Origin: Bryobacter sp.
Lineage (GTDB): Bacteria; Acidobacteriota; Terriglobia; Bryobacterales; Bryobacteraceae
Length of the DNA stretch: 33,545 bases
Assembly (NCBI GenBank): GCA_022843605.1
Contig: JALHNI010000072.1
Location: 1 to 33,545, forward strand
Direction of reading: 5' to 3'
Below, in pieces: positions 8,468-16,187 of the stretch. The notes under the pieces are model-generated. The model searched no databases, was not told where the DNA came from, and saw only the letters and a list, made by a program, of their open reading frames with translations. How positions within the stretch are numbered: the first letter of the stretch is position 1; every line of letters starts with the position of its first letter. Both the position numbers and the translations under genes were made by a program.

Positions 8468-8998
8468 ATGAAGCGTTCAGTATTCCTTGTCTTTGCCCTC
8501 GCAACCGGGTTATTCGCGCAGGCCAGCAAGCCCGCACCATCTGACAAGGCCCGGCAGAACCTGATCAAGGAGGTTCGTCACGAGTTGGTGATGATGCCGT
8601 TCTACGGTGTGTTCGACAATGTCAGCTTCAGAGTTGACGGTTACGTGGTCACGTTGATGGGACAGGTGACTCGGCCCACTCTCAAGAGTGAGGCAGAAAA
8701 CCGCGTTAAGACGGTGGAAGGCGTGGAACGGGTCATCAATCAGATCGAAGTCCTACCGCTATCACCCAATGATGACCGAATCCGCATCGCCGTTGCCCGA
8801 GCGATCTTCAATCATCCCGTCCTTCAGCAATATTCGCTTCGCGCCGTGCCGCCCATCCACATCATCGTGAAGAACGGTCATGTAACACTCGAAGGCTTCG
8901 TGGCGCGCGAGATGGATAAGAACGTGGCTAACATTCAAGCAAATGGCGTAGCTGGTGTATTCTCGGTGAAAAATAACCTCGCTATCGATGCGAAGTGA
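8468..8998 (+). CDS. Secreted protein with two BON domains
   Basis: 176 residues. A signal peptide is visible (MKRSVFLVFALATGLFAQ, cleavage probably after AQA). Two BON-type repeats follow: one around 30-90 (VSFRVDGYVVTLMGQV, then VEGVERVINQIEVL) and one around 100-172 (IHIIVKNGHVTLEGFV, then GVAGVFSVKNNL). Each shows the conserved 'dG.V.L.G.V' turn and the 'v.gV..v.N.l' end. BON domains bind phospholipids and stabilise the envelope under osmotic stress (OsmY-like). A good Shine-Dalgarno (AGGAG, about 8457-8461) precedes ATG 8468. It stands alone between daHP synthase and the convergent receptor gene, whose stop is one base away. Confidence 0.9.
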   Translation: MKRSVFLVFALATGLFAQASKPAPSDKARQNLIKEVRHELVMMPFYGVFDNVSFRVDGYVVTLMGQVTRPTLKSEAENRVKTVEGVERVINQIEVLPLSPNDDRIRIAVARAIFNHPVLQQYSLRAVPPIHIIVKNGHVTLEGFVAREMDKNVANIQANGVAGVFSVKNNLAIDAK

Positions 8999-8999
8999 T

Positions 9000-11606
9000 T
9001 TAGAAATCAAGCCTGAGAGAAAAGCGGAATGTTCTCCCATCATTGAGAGTGTTCGTAATCTGCCCGAATGCCGGCGAGGAGAGATCGGCATTCGGCTCCG
9101 CGAACTGCGGCGTATTGAACAAGTTGACCCCTTCTGCTCGAAAGTTCAGTGCCCTCTCACCACTCAGGACGAACCGGCGTTCTAGTGCGGCGTTGAGGTT
9201 CCAGATCCCACCACGGCGGAAGGTGTTCGAGCCAAGATTGCCCCGACGGTCGAACGGCCCGATCAGCGCAAAAGCAGAGCGGGGAAGTAGCCTCGTTACG
9301 GTATCCGGGTCGCCGAGTGTGCGTCCCAGGATTGTGGTGTCGAGCAGATTCGGACGATCACCCGACACGCCATCGACATTGCCGTATCCAGGCGCATCGG
9401 ATCCGCTTACCACGGTGAATGGAATTCCGCTTTTCGCCAAATAGACGCCGGAAACCCGCCAGTCTTTGCTGACGCTGTGCACCCATCTCGATACACCTCT
9501 GGGCGCAACCACGGAGTAACTCAGCCGCATCAGGTATGCGTGCGATTGATCGAAAGCGCTCACGCCTCTCAGGTCTGCCGCGATCCCATCAGGCACCTGA
9601 GAATGCCCCTGGTTGGCATCGTCGCCCGCAGCAATATTGACGTAGCTGGCGCCTGTATCAATCGCCTTACTGAACCAATAAGAGGACTCAAGAGTCAAAT
9701 GTCGCCAATTCGGTAGGGTGTAGGTGACTTTGGCGGCATCGAAGTAAGCCCGTGACGAATTCGAGACGCGCCGGAAGTCGTAGTATCGATTGTCCGGCCG
9801 GCGGTCATTGATCGTCGCCGTAGTCTGGGCGATCCCCGGCACGATCGCAGCGCGATTGTCATAGTACATCAGCAACAGTTTCCACGTGCGAGTGCCCACG
9901 AACCCCAATTGCAGCCTCCCCCCGCGTTGGCCCAGTGGCAGTTCCCAACTGCCGTTGTACTGATGCGAATAGGGCGTCACCAGATCCGGCGGCACATCGA
10001 AGGTAATTGCCCGCTGATTTCCCCCAATTGCGACCCCCCGTAACGGATCCAGCAAAAACGGATTCTGCACCTCAATCTTCTGAAACAAAGGTTGGTTCCA
10101 ACGCAATTGCTGCAGTGTCGCGGCGAAGATTTCGCCAAACTGCGTACCATAGGCAGCCCGCAAAACTCCCCAGCCTCCCGGCAACCGCTTCGCCACGCCG
10201 AGGTTCGGCGCAAGGTTGTTGCAGTCACAGTCAAACGGAACCGTCGTCAGGTCATCCACTTCCCTCAAACCGAGTACCGGCTCATAGCGCAAACCGTAGT
10301 TGATGGTGAGTGTGCGCGTTGCGCGCCAAGTATCCTGAGCAAACCAATGCGTCTCCCAACGGCGGAAGCCACGGGCCAACTCACCGGTGCCGTAAGAAAA
10401 CCTTGTCGGCAAGCCGAGTCGAAAATTCGCAATCGCATCCCTCCCAAAGTCGTTACGAAAATACATATTGCCCCGATTCGAGCTCGCTTCACGTCCGTTC
10501 ATCTGAAGCCGGGCCAACTCACCGCCGAAAGACAGGGCATGGCTGCCCTGCTGGCGGGCATAACGGATCGCGGCCCGATAACGGTTCTGCACGCGGTCCA
10601 CTGGGATCGATGATCCAGGTCCCAGCTTCTCAAAGGCCGTACCGATGACGACTTGAGGCCCTACCGCGTTCGGTTCCGGCACCAGCAGGGACCGCGACCG
10701 TCCGAACCCAGCCGTCACCTCCAGAACGGATTGCCCAGCAAGGTTGCGGCTCCAGGTGAGCCTGGCGTCATGCGACTTGGTGGTCGTATCCGGATTCTGG
10801 CCGGCGACCAGTTGGAAGGCGTCGACAGCTTGCGTAGTCCAAGTATGGCGCGCGGTGAGGCGTCCCCTCGAAAGGACGTGATCCATCTGCAGGGTTGAAT
10901 TGTCAGTGTCGATATGCTGCGGCGCGTTGGTATTCAGCTGGCGTTCGCCCAGATTTGGTGGCTCCATTGGCCATGCCAGCAGCCAACGGTTGATCAACGC
11001 GCAAATCTGCGGATCGCCGCTGAGACAACTACGTTCTTCGGATCGTGGCACCAGGATATTGCCGTTCACGAATCCGCGCTGCATCTGGCGCGATCCATCC
11101 AGGGTTAGGAACGTGCGGGCCGTGATGGGCACCAATAGTCGGATCCCAAACTGATTGTCGCGAGCGGGCCGCACGCCTCCCACCTGAAAGAAGCTGCGCG
11201 CCGAAAAGATGCTATTGCCGTGCGTCCAGTTGGCGCTGCCATGGACGACAGCCGACTTACGGGCCGTCCCGACATGCATCGGCCCGGTCGGTGAGTTGCC
11301 GTACTCAGCGCCGTAGTAACGTGCCTCGCTCTTGAACTCGTTTACGAGGGTCGCGGTTGTACCGAGTCGCTTGTTGCTCTCCTTCAAAGCATTGTTGTCG
11401 AGCAGCGTAATAGCGACGTTTTCATTCCGGCGTCCCTCGCCGCTTTCCGTGTTCGTCTTGCCAAGCAAATTCAAGTCCGTACGACGTTCCGCAACCGGTG
11501 CGGGAAATTCGAGGACAGGCTTCGCTGGAACGTCAGGGGTGGGTAGCTGGGCGGCAAGGAACGCGCCCGGAGGCCACAACAACAGCTTGAGCAGAATCGA
11601 CGTCAA
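9000..11606 (-). CDS. TonB-dependent-receptor-like (Oar-type) outer-membrane beta-barrel protein
   Basis: 868 residues, ending in aromatic LRLDF as outer-membrane barrels do. From about residue 80 to 150 the sequence has the end of a plug-like region (LVNEFKSEARYYGAEYGN followed by VVHGSANW and SIFSARSFFQ). Then come many alternating barrel strands, including WFAQDTWRATRTLTINYGLRYEP, and FNFRAEGVNLFNTPQF-like sequence near the C-terminus. Most acidobacterial members carry an N-terminal carboxypeptidase-regulatory-like domain and a complete plug; here only ~80 residues precede the plug end, so these parts are missing or strongly reduced. The only start giving a signal-peptide-like N-terminus (SILLKLLLWPPGAFLAAQ) is TTG 11606, directly after a stop codon and without a clear Shine-Dalgarno. 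It follows the 211-residue gene by 14 bases. Probably imports or binds a large ligand; none can be named. Confidence 0.85.
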   Translation of the reverse strand: MTSILLKLLLWPPGAFLAAQLPTPDVPAKPVLEFPAPVAERRTDLNLLGKTNTESGEGRRNENVAITLLDNNALKESNKRLGTTATLVNEFKSEARYYGAEYGNSPTGPMHVGTARKSAVVHGSANWTHGNSIFSARSFFQVGGVRPARDNQFGIRLLVPITARTFLTLDGSRQMQRGFVNGNILVPRSEERSCLSGDPQICALINRWLLAWPMEPPNLGERQLNTNAPQHIDTDNSTLQMDHVLSRGRLTARHTWTTQAVDAFQLVAGQNPDTTTKSHDARLTWSRNLAGQSVLEVTAGFGRSRSLLVPEPNAVGPQVVIGTAFEKLGPGSSIPVDRVQNRYRAAIRYARQQGSHALSFGGELARLQMNGREASSNRGNMYFRNDFGRDAIANFRLGLPTRFSYGTGELARGFRRWETHWFAQDTWRATRTLTINYGLRYEPVLGLREVDDLTTVPFDCDCNNLAPNLGVAKRLPGGWGVLRAAYGTQFGEIFAATLQQLRWNQPLFQKIEVQNPFLLDPLRGVAIGGNQRAITFDVPPDLVTPYSHQYNGSWELPLGQRGGRLQLGFVGTRTWKLLLMYYDNRAAIVPGIAQTTATINDRRPDNRYYDFRRVSNSSRAYFDAAKVTYTLPNWRHLTLESSYWFSKAIDTGASYVNIAAGDDANQGHSQVPDGIAADLRGVSAFDQSHAYLMRLSYSVVAPRGVSRWVHSVSKDWRVSGVYLAKSGIPFTVVSGSDAPGYGNVDGVSGDRPNLLDTTILGRTLGDPDTVTRLLPRSAFALIGPFDRRGNLGSNTFRRGGIWNLNAALERRFVLSGERALNFRAEGVNLFNTPQFAEPNADLSSPAFGQITNTLNDGRTFRFSLRLDF

Positions 11607-11620
11607 TTAATAGGATAGCG

Positions 11621-12256
11621 TCACATTGTAACGATATCGAAACGAAAACGCTCAGGCGGCAAAGACGAGACCGGATCAGGATTCATCGCGGCCCAAGTGC
11701 CGTAGGCCGTGGTCGCCACCGTTCCATTGAGGTACAGCAGGAACTGGTTCGAAAAACACGCAATCGGCGGAGGCTGGCGAAAGGTCAGGCGCATCCCAAC
11801 CGCACTTTCCAGGCTCCCGGAGTCAGACTTGACGTCCTTATCCCGCAACAGATCGACGAAGCTCTTGCGGCCGGCGTGCGGCCAGACGTCTCCACGCAGG
11901 AACGGCCGCAGGTTGGAATTCAGTTCGAAGGTGGTCTCGCATTGCCGTATCCAGGACAGAATGGAATCGCCCCAATTCCATTGATTCAGAAAGAGAAAGT
12001 ATTGGTCAACCAGATTCAGCGCCAAATCCATCTTGCGCCGCTCATGCTCAGCCTCCATCATCGTCACCGGTAGCGTGCCGTCGTCGATCATCTCTTCGCT
12101 CTCGACGATATTGGCGGCCAATCCCACCACCCGTTCCAACTTCTCCGGGTGAGCTTTGTACCGGCCGTCGTGCTTCCCGTTCACCAACAACGGTGGCAAT
12201 TCCAGCGTGTCGCTTCCCGGAATCTCCACCCACTTCCTTGTACCAAAGACTTGCAT
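11621..12256 (-). CDS. Hypothetical protein, 211 residues, in front of the outer-membrane receptor gene
   Basis: I do not recognise a family. ATG 12256 is chosen because GGGAGGTG (12261-12268) lies 4 bases before it; the frame extends to 12346 but without a ribosome site. The protein is soluble-looking, without a signal peptide or membrane span. The N-terminal third is polar (WVEIPGSDTLELPPLLVNGKHDG). The middle is probably helical with many charged residues (MMEAEHERRKMDLALNLVDQY). Several aromatic stretches occur (FLFLNQWNWGDS). The C-terminus includes FLLYLNGTVATTAYGTWAAMNPD. It is probably co-transcribed with the receptor, 14 bases downstream. A cytoplasmic partner or regulator is possible, but nothing in the sequence proves a role. 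Confidence 0.75.
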   Translation of the reverse strand: MQVFGTRKWVEIPGSDTLELPPLLVNGKHDGRYKAHPEKLERVVGLAANIVESEEMIDDGTLPVTMMEAEHERRKMDLALNLVDQYFLFLNQWNWGDSILSWIRQCETTFELNSNLRPFLRGDVWPHAGRKSFVDLLRDKDVKSDSGSLESAVGMRLTFRQPPPIACFSNQFLLYLNGTVATTAYGTWAAMNPDPVSSLPPERFRFDIVTM

Positions 12257-12260
12257 TGCG

Positions 12261-12268
12261 CACCTCCC
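12261..12268 (-). promoter_or_regulatory. Strong Shine-Dalgarno deciding the start at 12256
   Basis: On the minus strand the bases read GGGAGGTG, 4 bases before ATG 12256. It is one of the best ribosome sites in the window and argues against the longer open frame that begins at 12346. Confidence 0.7.
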
Positions 12269-12300
12269 TAGTTTTTTCGGGCAGACGAGGCCGACTGATA

Positions 12301-12396
12301 CCGATCCATATCGGATGAATGCTGGCCGGACATGAGGGCCGGTCATTCGATCTGTAAATTGTACGACGTATACGAACGGAAAAACGTTCCGGAACG
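12301..12396. promoter_or_regulatory. Intergenic inverted repeats upstream of the 211-residue gene
   Basis: The 144-base gap between the SGNH gene stop (12401) and ATG 12256 contains three short symmetric elements: CCGAT-CCAT-ATCGG at 12301-12314, CGTATACG at 12367-12374 and the perfect 12-base palindrome CGTTCCGGAACG at 12385-12396. The last also overlaps GAACG-N6-CGTTC (12374-12389). Reading the minus strand, the 12-base palindrome is followed by TTTTT, so it could be a weak terminator of the SGNH gene. Alternatively these are operator sites for the downstream pair. Neither role is proven. Confidence 0.35.
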
Positions 12397-12400
12397 CGCT

Positions 12401-13459
12401 TCACTTGGCTTTGACTGGACGGGCCGCACCACCGCTGTTCAGCGTCCGATGGATGGCCTCGGCGACCAGCGGCGCCATCAACCGGTATCCCGTGCCATTC
12501 GGATGCAGGCCGTCCTCGGCGATCTCCGCCTTCAGCATTCCACTGCCATCGGCAAGTACGGGAACATAATTCAGGTAGGTAAACCCACGGTTCTTGCAGA
12601 AGCTCTCGAGCCACTGGTTGATGGCGCGAATCTGCTCCGGCGGCCGTTGCGGCGAGCGCTCGTATGTGGGGTTTACTGCCTTGTGATAGTCACTGATCGG
12701 CAATACCGAAGAATAAATCGGCTTGATCCGGTGGTGGGTCAAAAGATCACCGATCAACGTCAGATTGTTCTGAATCGTACTGAGGGGGATCCCGCGAGCC
12801 AGATCATTCGTGCCCGCCAGGATTACCACGGCCGCCGGCTTCAGGTCCAGCACATCGGCTTTCAATCGACCCAGCATTTCACCCGTCACCTGACCACTGA
12901 TGCCACGATTCACGTAGTCCTGCGTAGGGAAATACTCATTGAGACGCCAGGCATCGGTGATCGAATCGCCAAGAAACACCACCCGCCCCTGCGTCGCCGG
13001 TTTCAACTGCATGTTCGCCTCGGAGTAACGCCGTAAGTTATCCCGATCGGACGAGCGCAACGCCGCTTCACGCTGTAGCAGCAACGCCGTGAAGTGAGCC
13101 TCCAACTTGCTTAGCAGGTCTCGATACTCGGCGGTCTGTTTCTTGCCTTCCTCGGGAAACGGATACGGCTTCGGCACGGCATCGGATAACACGGTAAACG
13201 CACGGGCATTGACGAGATAGGTGTGTGCCAGGCCGGCATGCATTCCGCCCGGCGCGACGATCAAGGCTTGGCGGGCCTGTTTGGCATTCTCGAGCAATGG
13301 CGCAGAAGCCCGCGAGAGTTCAGGAACCAGCAATGAGATCGATTCCATTAGCTGCACACCCCGCTGCTGTAGCGCCAGCACCTCACGGCTAGGCAATAGG
13401 TTGGATTGCGCCAGCGCGACATTCGCGAACAGCACGAGATAAACGGCACGTTTCAACAT
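12401..13459 (-). CDS. Secreted SGNH/GDSL-family hydrolase
   Basis: 352 residues from ATG 13459, which overlaps the stop of the DUF3108 gene (ATGA); the frame runs further upstream but only inside that gene. Residues 1-18 form a signal peptide (MLKRAVYLVLFANVALAQ). Residues ~20-155 are an unassigned helical-looking region. The catalytic domain follows: VVFLGDSITDAW (block I, Ser about 166), NRGISGQVTGEM (block II Gly), ILAGTNDLARG (block III Asn about 218) and EDGLHPNGTGY (block V, Asp 316 and His 319). All SGNH residues are present, so it should be an active esterase or acylhydrolase, perhaps a carbohydrate esterase given the block II/III sequences. The substrate is not identifiable. Confidence 0.92.
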   Translation of the reverse strand: MLKRAVYLVLFANVALAQSNLLPSREVLALQQRGVQLMESISLLVPELSRASAPLLENAKQARQALIVAPGGMHAGLAHTYLVNARAFTVLSDAVPKPYPFPEEGKKQTAEYRDLLSKLEAHFTALLLQREAALRSSDRDNLRRYSEANMQLKPATQGRVVFLGDSITDAWRLNEYFPTQDYVNRGISGQVTGEMLGRLKADVLDLKPAAVVILAGTNDLARGIPLSTIQNNLTLIGDLLTHHRIKPIYSSVLPISDYHKAVNPTYERSPQRPPEQIRAINQWLESFCKNRGFTYLNYVPVLADGSGMLKAEIAEDGLHPNGTGYRLMAPLVAEAIHRTLNSGGAARPVKAK

Positions 13460-14241
13460 CAAGGCTTTTCCTCTTTTTCCAACTGCAGCGTAATTGAGCC
13501 GATGTAGAACGGCAAACGCGCTCGAATCTGCACGGGCCATCGCCGTTCGTCGTTGGTGATCCACACCTGCATCGTGCCCTTTCGGTTGTAGAGCACGCCG
13601 TTAAAAACATTCACTTGATACCGCGTCACGGCAAACGTCCCGGCCGGAGTCTTCAGTTCTTCCTTGGCCTCGCACTCCACTTTCACCTGTTCAAGTTTCT
13701 TGCCGTCGGAGAGGGGCATGGTGAGCGTCTGTCCAGGTTCCAGATTCAGAGTTCGCAATCGCATCAGCCCCCCGATCACGTCATTGACGCAGCCGCCTGA
13801 GACCATCGCCTTGTCCAGCATCACCTGATTCTTCACCAGGTCTTTCTCCAGATAGCGAATGCGTTTGCGATCCTTGTCGAAAGTGATCAGTGTCTCTCGC
13901 CGGCGGCTACCCTCTTCGGCCTGCATGCTCACGGTGCTGGTGCAAAGTGCTGGATCGAGCACCGCCAGGTAGTTGTCATTCACGCGATAGAGTTTGGAAA
14001 CGAAACCCTGGCTCTGCAAATGCACCCGCGCTGTGTTCTGCGCATCGTAGTCCAACCGGGCCCAGCCGGCCGTAATCAGCCGCCATTCCACGGTGTAGCG
14101 AAGCGAGAGCTTCGGCGGCAATGCCTGCGCGACCGGCGCTTGGGCAGGCGCGGGCGAAAAACAAAGGCCGCCAAGGGCGGCGACGATCAGGGTCTTCGCA
14201 AGCAAACCTAGAGTTTGGCAGAAGCGCGCCTCTGGCGGCAA
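13459..14241 (-). CDS. DUF3108-domain exported protein
   Basis: 260 residues from TTG 14241 (the next in-frame TTG at 14205 is an alternative). The N-terminus has a hydrophobic segment (AKTLIVAALGGLCFSPAPAQA), a probable signal peptide. The remainder is beta-rich with the features of the DUF3108 family: LSLRYTVEWRLITAGWARL, LYRVNDNYLAVLDPAL, RIRYLEKDL, a middle segment with VIGGLMRLR, TPAGTFAVTRYQVNVFNG and the near-terminal VQIRARLPFYIGSITLQL. Function unknown; family members are periplasmic or outer-membrane associated. It overlaps the SGNH hydrolase by 3 bases, implying translation coupling. Its start lies 43 bases from that of the divergent AAC(3) gene. Confidence 0.88.
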   Translation of the reverse strand: MPPEARFCQTLGLLAKTLIVAALGGLCFSPAPAQAPVAQALPPKLSLRYTVEWRLITAGWARLDYDAQNTARVHLQSQGFVSKLYRVNDNYLAVLDPALCTSTVSMQAEEGSRRRETLITFDKDRKRIRYLEKDLVKNQVMLDKAMVSGGCVNDVIGGLMRLRTLNLEPGQTLTMPLSDGKKLEQVKVECEAKEELKTPAGTFAVTRYQVNVFNGVLYNRKGTMQVWITNDERRWPVQIRARLPFYIGSITLQLEKEEKP

Positions 14242-14284
14242 CCCGGTCCAATTCGGTATCTTGGCAGAAGTTCACCATTCTGTC

Positions 14285-15058
14285 ATGGCGGCATCCCACA
14301 AAACCCTTCACTCTGACCTGGTGAGGCTCGGCATTGGGCCCGGCGAAGTCCTGATGGTCCACTCGAGTGTTCGCGCCTTGGGCCCCATCGTTGGCGGCGT
14401 CAATACCGTCATTCAGTCCCTGCTCGAAGCCGTGGGACCCAGCGGCACCCTCGTCGCCTACGTCGACTTCGAACCCTTCTACGAAGATGATGAGCCCGAT
14501 CCGCCGGTCTTCGACAAGCGCATCGCCCATGCCGCCCGCGATCATGGAATCCTGCATGAAACCCTACGTACCTGGCCTGGAGCCATCCGCAGCGACCATC
14601 CGGACGCCGGAGTTGTCGCCATTGGTGCGCACGCGCTCTGGCTCACCGCGGACCATCCATTTCAGCATGGCTATGGCCCACGATCGCCTTTCGCCAAAGT
14701 CCTCGATCGTCAGGGAAAGGTGCTGATGCTGGGAGCGCCGCTCGATACCATCACGCTCCTGCATTATGCCGAGCACGAAGCCCGGATTCCGGACAAACGG
14801 ATCCATCGCTACCGTCGGCTGATGCCCGGACCTCAAGGTCCGGCCTGGGTGCAGTTCGAGGAGTTCGACACCGGCGACCCGGTACACCCGGCGCTGCCCG
14901 ACAACTGCTTCGAACAGATCGCGGAAGCCTATTTGGCCACGGGCCAGGGGCGCCGTGGCCTGGTGGCTCAAGCCCCCTCCTACCTCTTCGATGCCCACGA
15001 TCTGATTCGCTTCGGTATTGCGTGGCTGGAGCATGCCGTGAACGGCCCGCCACGCTGA
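14285..15058 (+). CDS. AAC(3)-family N-acetyltransferase (aminoglycoside 3-N-acetyltransferase fold)
   Basis: 257 residues from ATG 14285; a TTG at 14261 is a possible earlier start. Family signatures are visible: LGIGPGEVLMVHSSVRALGPIVGG near the N-terminus, then HETLRTWPGAIRSDHP, GYGPRSPFAKVLDRQGKVLMLGAPLDTITLLHYAEH. These are the acetyl-CoA and substrate-site segments of Antibiotic_NAT enzymes. Members acetylate the 3-amino group of aminoglycosides, but many chromosomal relatives act on other amino compounds. The setting is not that of a resistance cassette (no integron or transposon). It is convergent with bshA, their stops 6 bases apart, next to another amino-sugar enzyme. A housekeeping or thiol-related role is possible. 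Confidence 0.9.
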   Translation: MAASHKTLHSDLVRLGIGPGEVLMVHSSVRALGPIVGGVNTVIQSLLEAVGPSGTLVAYVDFEPFYEDDEPDPPVFDKRIAHAARDHGILHETLRTWPGAIRSDHPDAGVVAIGAHALWLTADHPFQHGYGPRSPFAKVLDRQGKVLMLGAPLDTITLLHYAEHEARIPDKRIHRYRRLMPGPQGPAWVQFEEFDTGDPVHPALPDNCFEQIAEAYLATGQGRRGLVAQAPSYLFDAHDLIRFGIAWLEHAVNGPPR

Positions 15059-15064
15059 CCAGAA

Positions 15065-16177
15065 TTATTGCGGCGCCAATACCCGCTCATAGATCGCTTC
15101 ATATTGCGGAATCACTTCGTTAGTGTTGAAGCGAGTCTCCGCCGCCCGGCGCGCCGCCGCCGCCATGGTGGCCAGGAGCGCCGGCTCCTGCAAGAGGCGG
15201 ATCACGTAGCCGGCTTGGGACTCGATATCGCCCACCGCCCCTAGAAAGCCAGTCTTTTCATGGTCAATCAACTCAGGAACACCACCTACCCGTGTGGCCA
15301 CCGGGACCACGCCACACGACATGGCTTCCAACGCAGCCAAACCGAAACTCTCCATTTCGCTCGGCATCAGCAACACATGGGCTCGGGGCATCAACTTCGG
15401 AATCTGATCCTGCTTGCCCCAAAACCGTACATTCGCCTCGATCCCCAAATCCCGCGCCAGACGCTCCGCCGGCATCCGTTCCGGACCGTCACCCACCATC
15501 CATAAGTCGGCATCTACGCTCTGTCGCACCCGGGCCAAAATGCGCACGCAATCGAGAACGCGCTTCACCGGCCGGAAATTTGAGATGTGGATCAATGTCG
15601 GTCGCACTTCACGCCATTCCGGATGCGGCTGGTATGTGCCGGGACAAATGAAGTTGTTGATCACGTCGATCGGCCTTGCGATCCCGAAGACGCGCTGCGT
15701 CTGCTCCTTGAGGTCCTGGCTGATCGCCGTCACCGCATCGGATTCCTCGATCGAAAACTTCGTAATCGGAAAGTAGCTGGGGTCCGTCCCCACGAGCGTA
15801 ATGTCGGTGCCGTGCAAAGTCGTCACGAAAGGCAGGCGCCGCTTCGCACGCATCATATTGCGCGCCAGATAGGCGGAAACCGAATGCGGAATCGCATAGT
15901 GAACGTGCAGCAGATCCAACTCGTGGTGCTCCGCCACATCCACCATCCGTGAAGCGAGCGCCAAGGTGTATGGCGGATACTGGAACAACGGGTAGGTCGT
16001 CACCTCTACCTCGTGATAGAAAATTCGTTCGCGTCCCTCCAGCCGCACCGGATTGGCGTAGCTGATGAAATGGACCTCGTGGCCGCGCAGCGATAGCTCA
16101 AGGCCAAGCTCAGTCGCAACAATGCCGCTGCCGCCGTAGGTGGGATAACAAGTGATGCCAATGCGCACGTAGCTCAT
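15065..16177 (-). CDS. bshA: N-acetyl-alpha-D-glucosaminyl L-malate synthase (bacillithiol synthesis)
   Basis: 370 residues, the usual length of BshA. This GT4 enzyme couples UDP-GlcNAc to L-malate, the first step of bacillithiol, the main low-molecular-weight thiol of Firmicutes and several other phyla. The N-terminal IGITCYPTYGGSGIVATELGLELSLRGHEVHFIS and the following PLFQYPPYTLALA and HVHYAIPHSVSAYLA are typical of BshA. The C-terminal EMESFGLAALEAMSCGVVPVA contains the E-x7-E donor site. The start is divergent from the LmbE-type deacetylase with only 10 bases between, matching bshA-bshB pairing. No Shine-Dalgarno is visible before ATG 16177. The third gene, bshC, is not in the window. 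Confidence 0.92.
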   Translation of the reverse strand: MSYVRIGITCYPTYGGSGIVATELGLELSLRGHEVHFISYANPVRLEGRERIFYHEVEVTTYPLFQYPPYTLALASRMVDVAEHHELDLLHVHYAIPHSVSAYLARNMMRAKRRLPFVTTLHGTDITLVGTDPSYFPITKFSIEESDAVTAISQDLKEQTQRVFGIARPIDVINNFICPGTYQPHPEWREVRPTLIHISNFRPVKRVLDCVRILARVRQSVDADLWMVGDGPERMPAERLARDLGIEANVRFWGKQDQIPKLMPRAHVLLMPSEMESFGLAALEAMSCGVVPVATRVGGVPELIDHEKTGFLGAVGDIESQAGYVIRLLQEPALLATMAAAARRAAETRFNTNEVIPQYEAIYERVLAPQ

Positions 16178-16187
16178 AATGGCATGA

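Noticed and set aside
12332..13036. 234-codon open frame antisense to the SGNH hydrolase
   Set aside because: Crosses from the intergenic spacer into the hydrolase gene, with no ribosome site and no family resemblance.
14285..15058. Acquired antibiotic-resistance cassette
   Set aside because: No integrase, attC site, insertion sequence or shift in base composition nearby; AAC(3)-fold genes are often native chromosomal genes.
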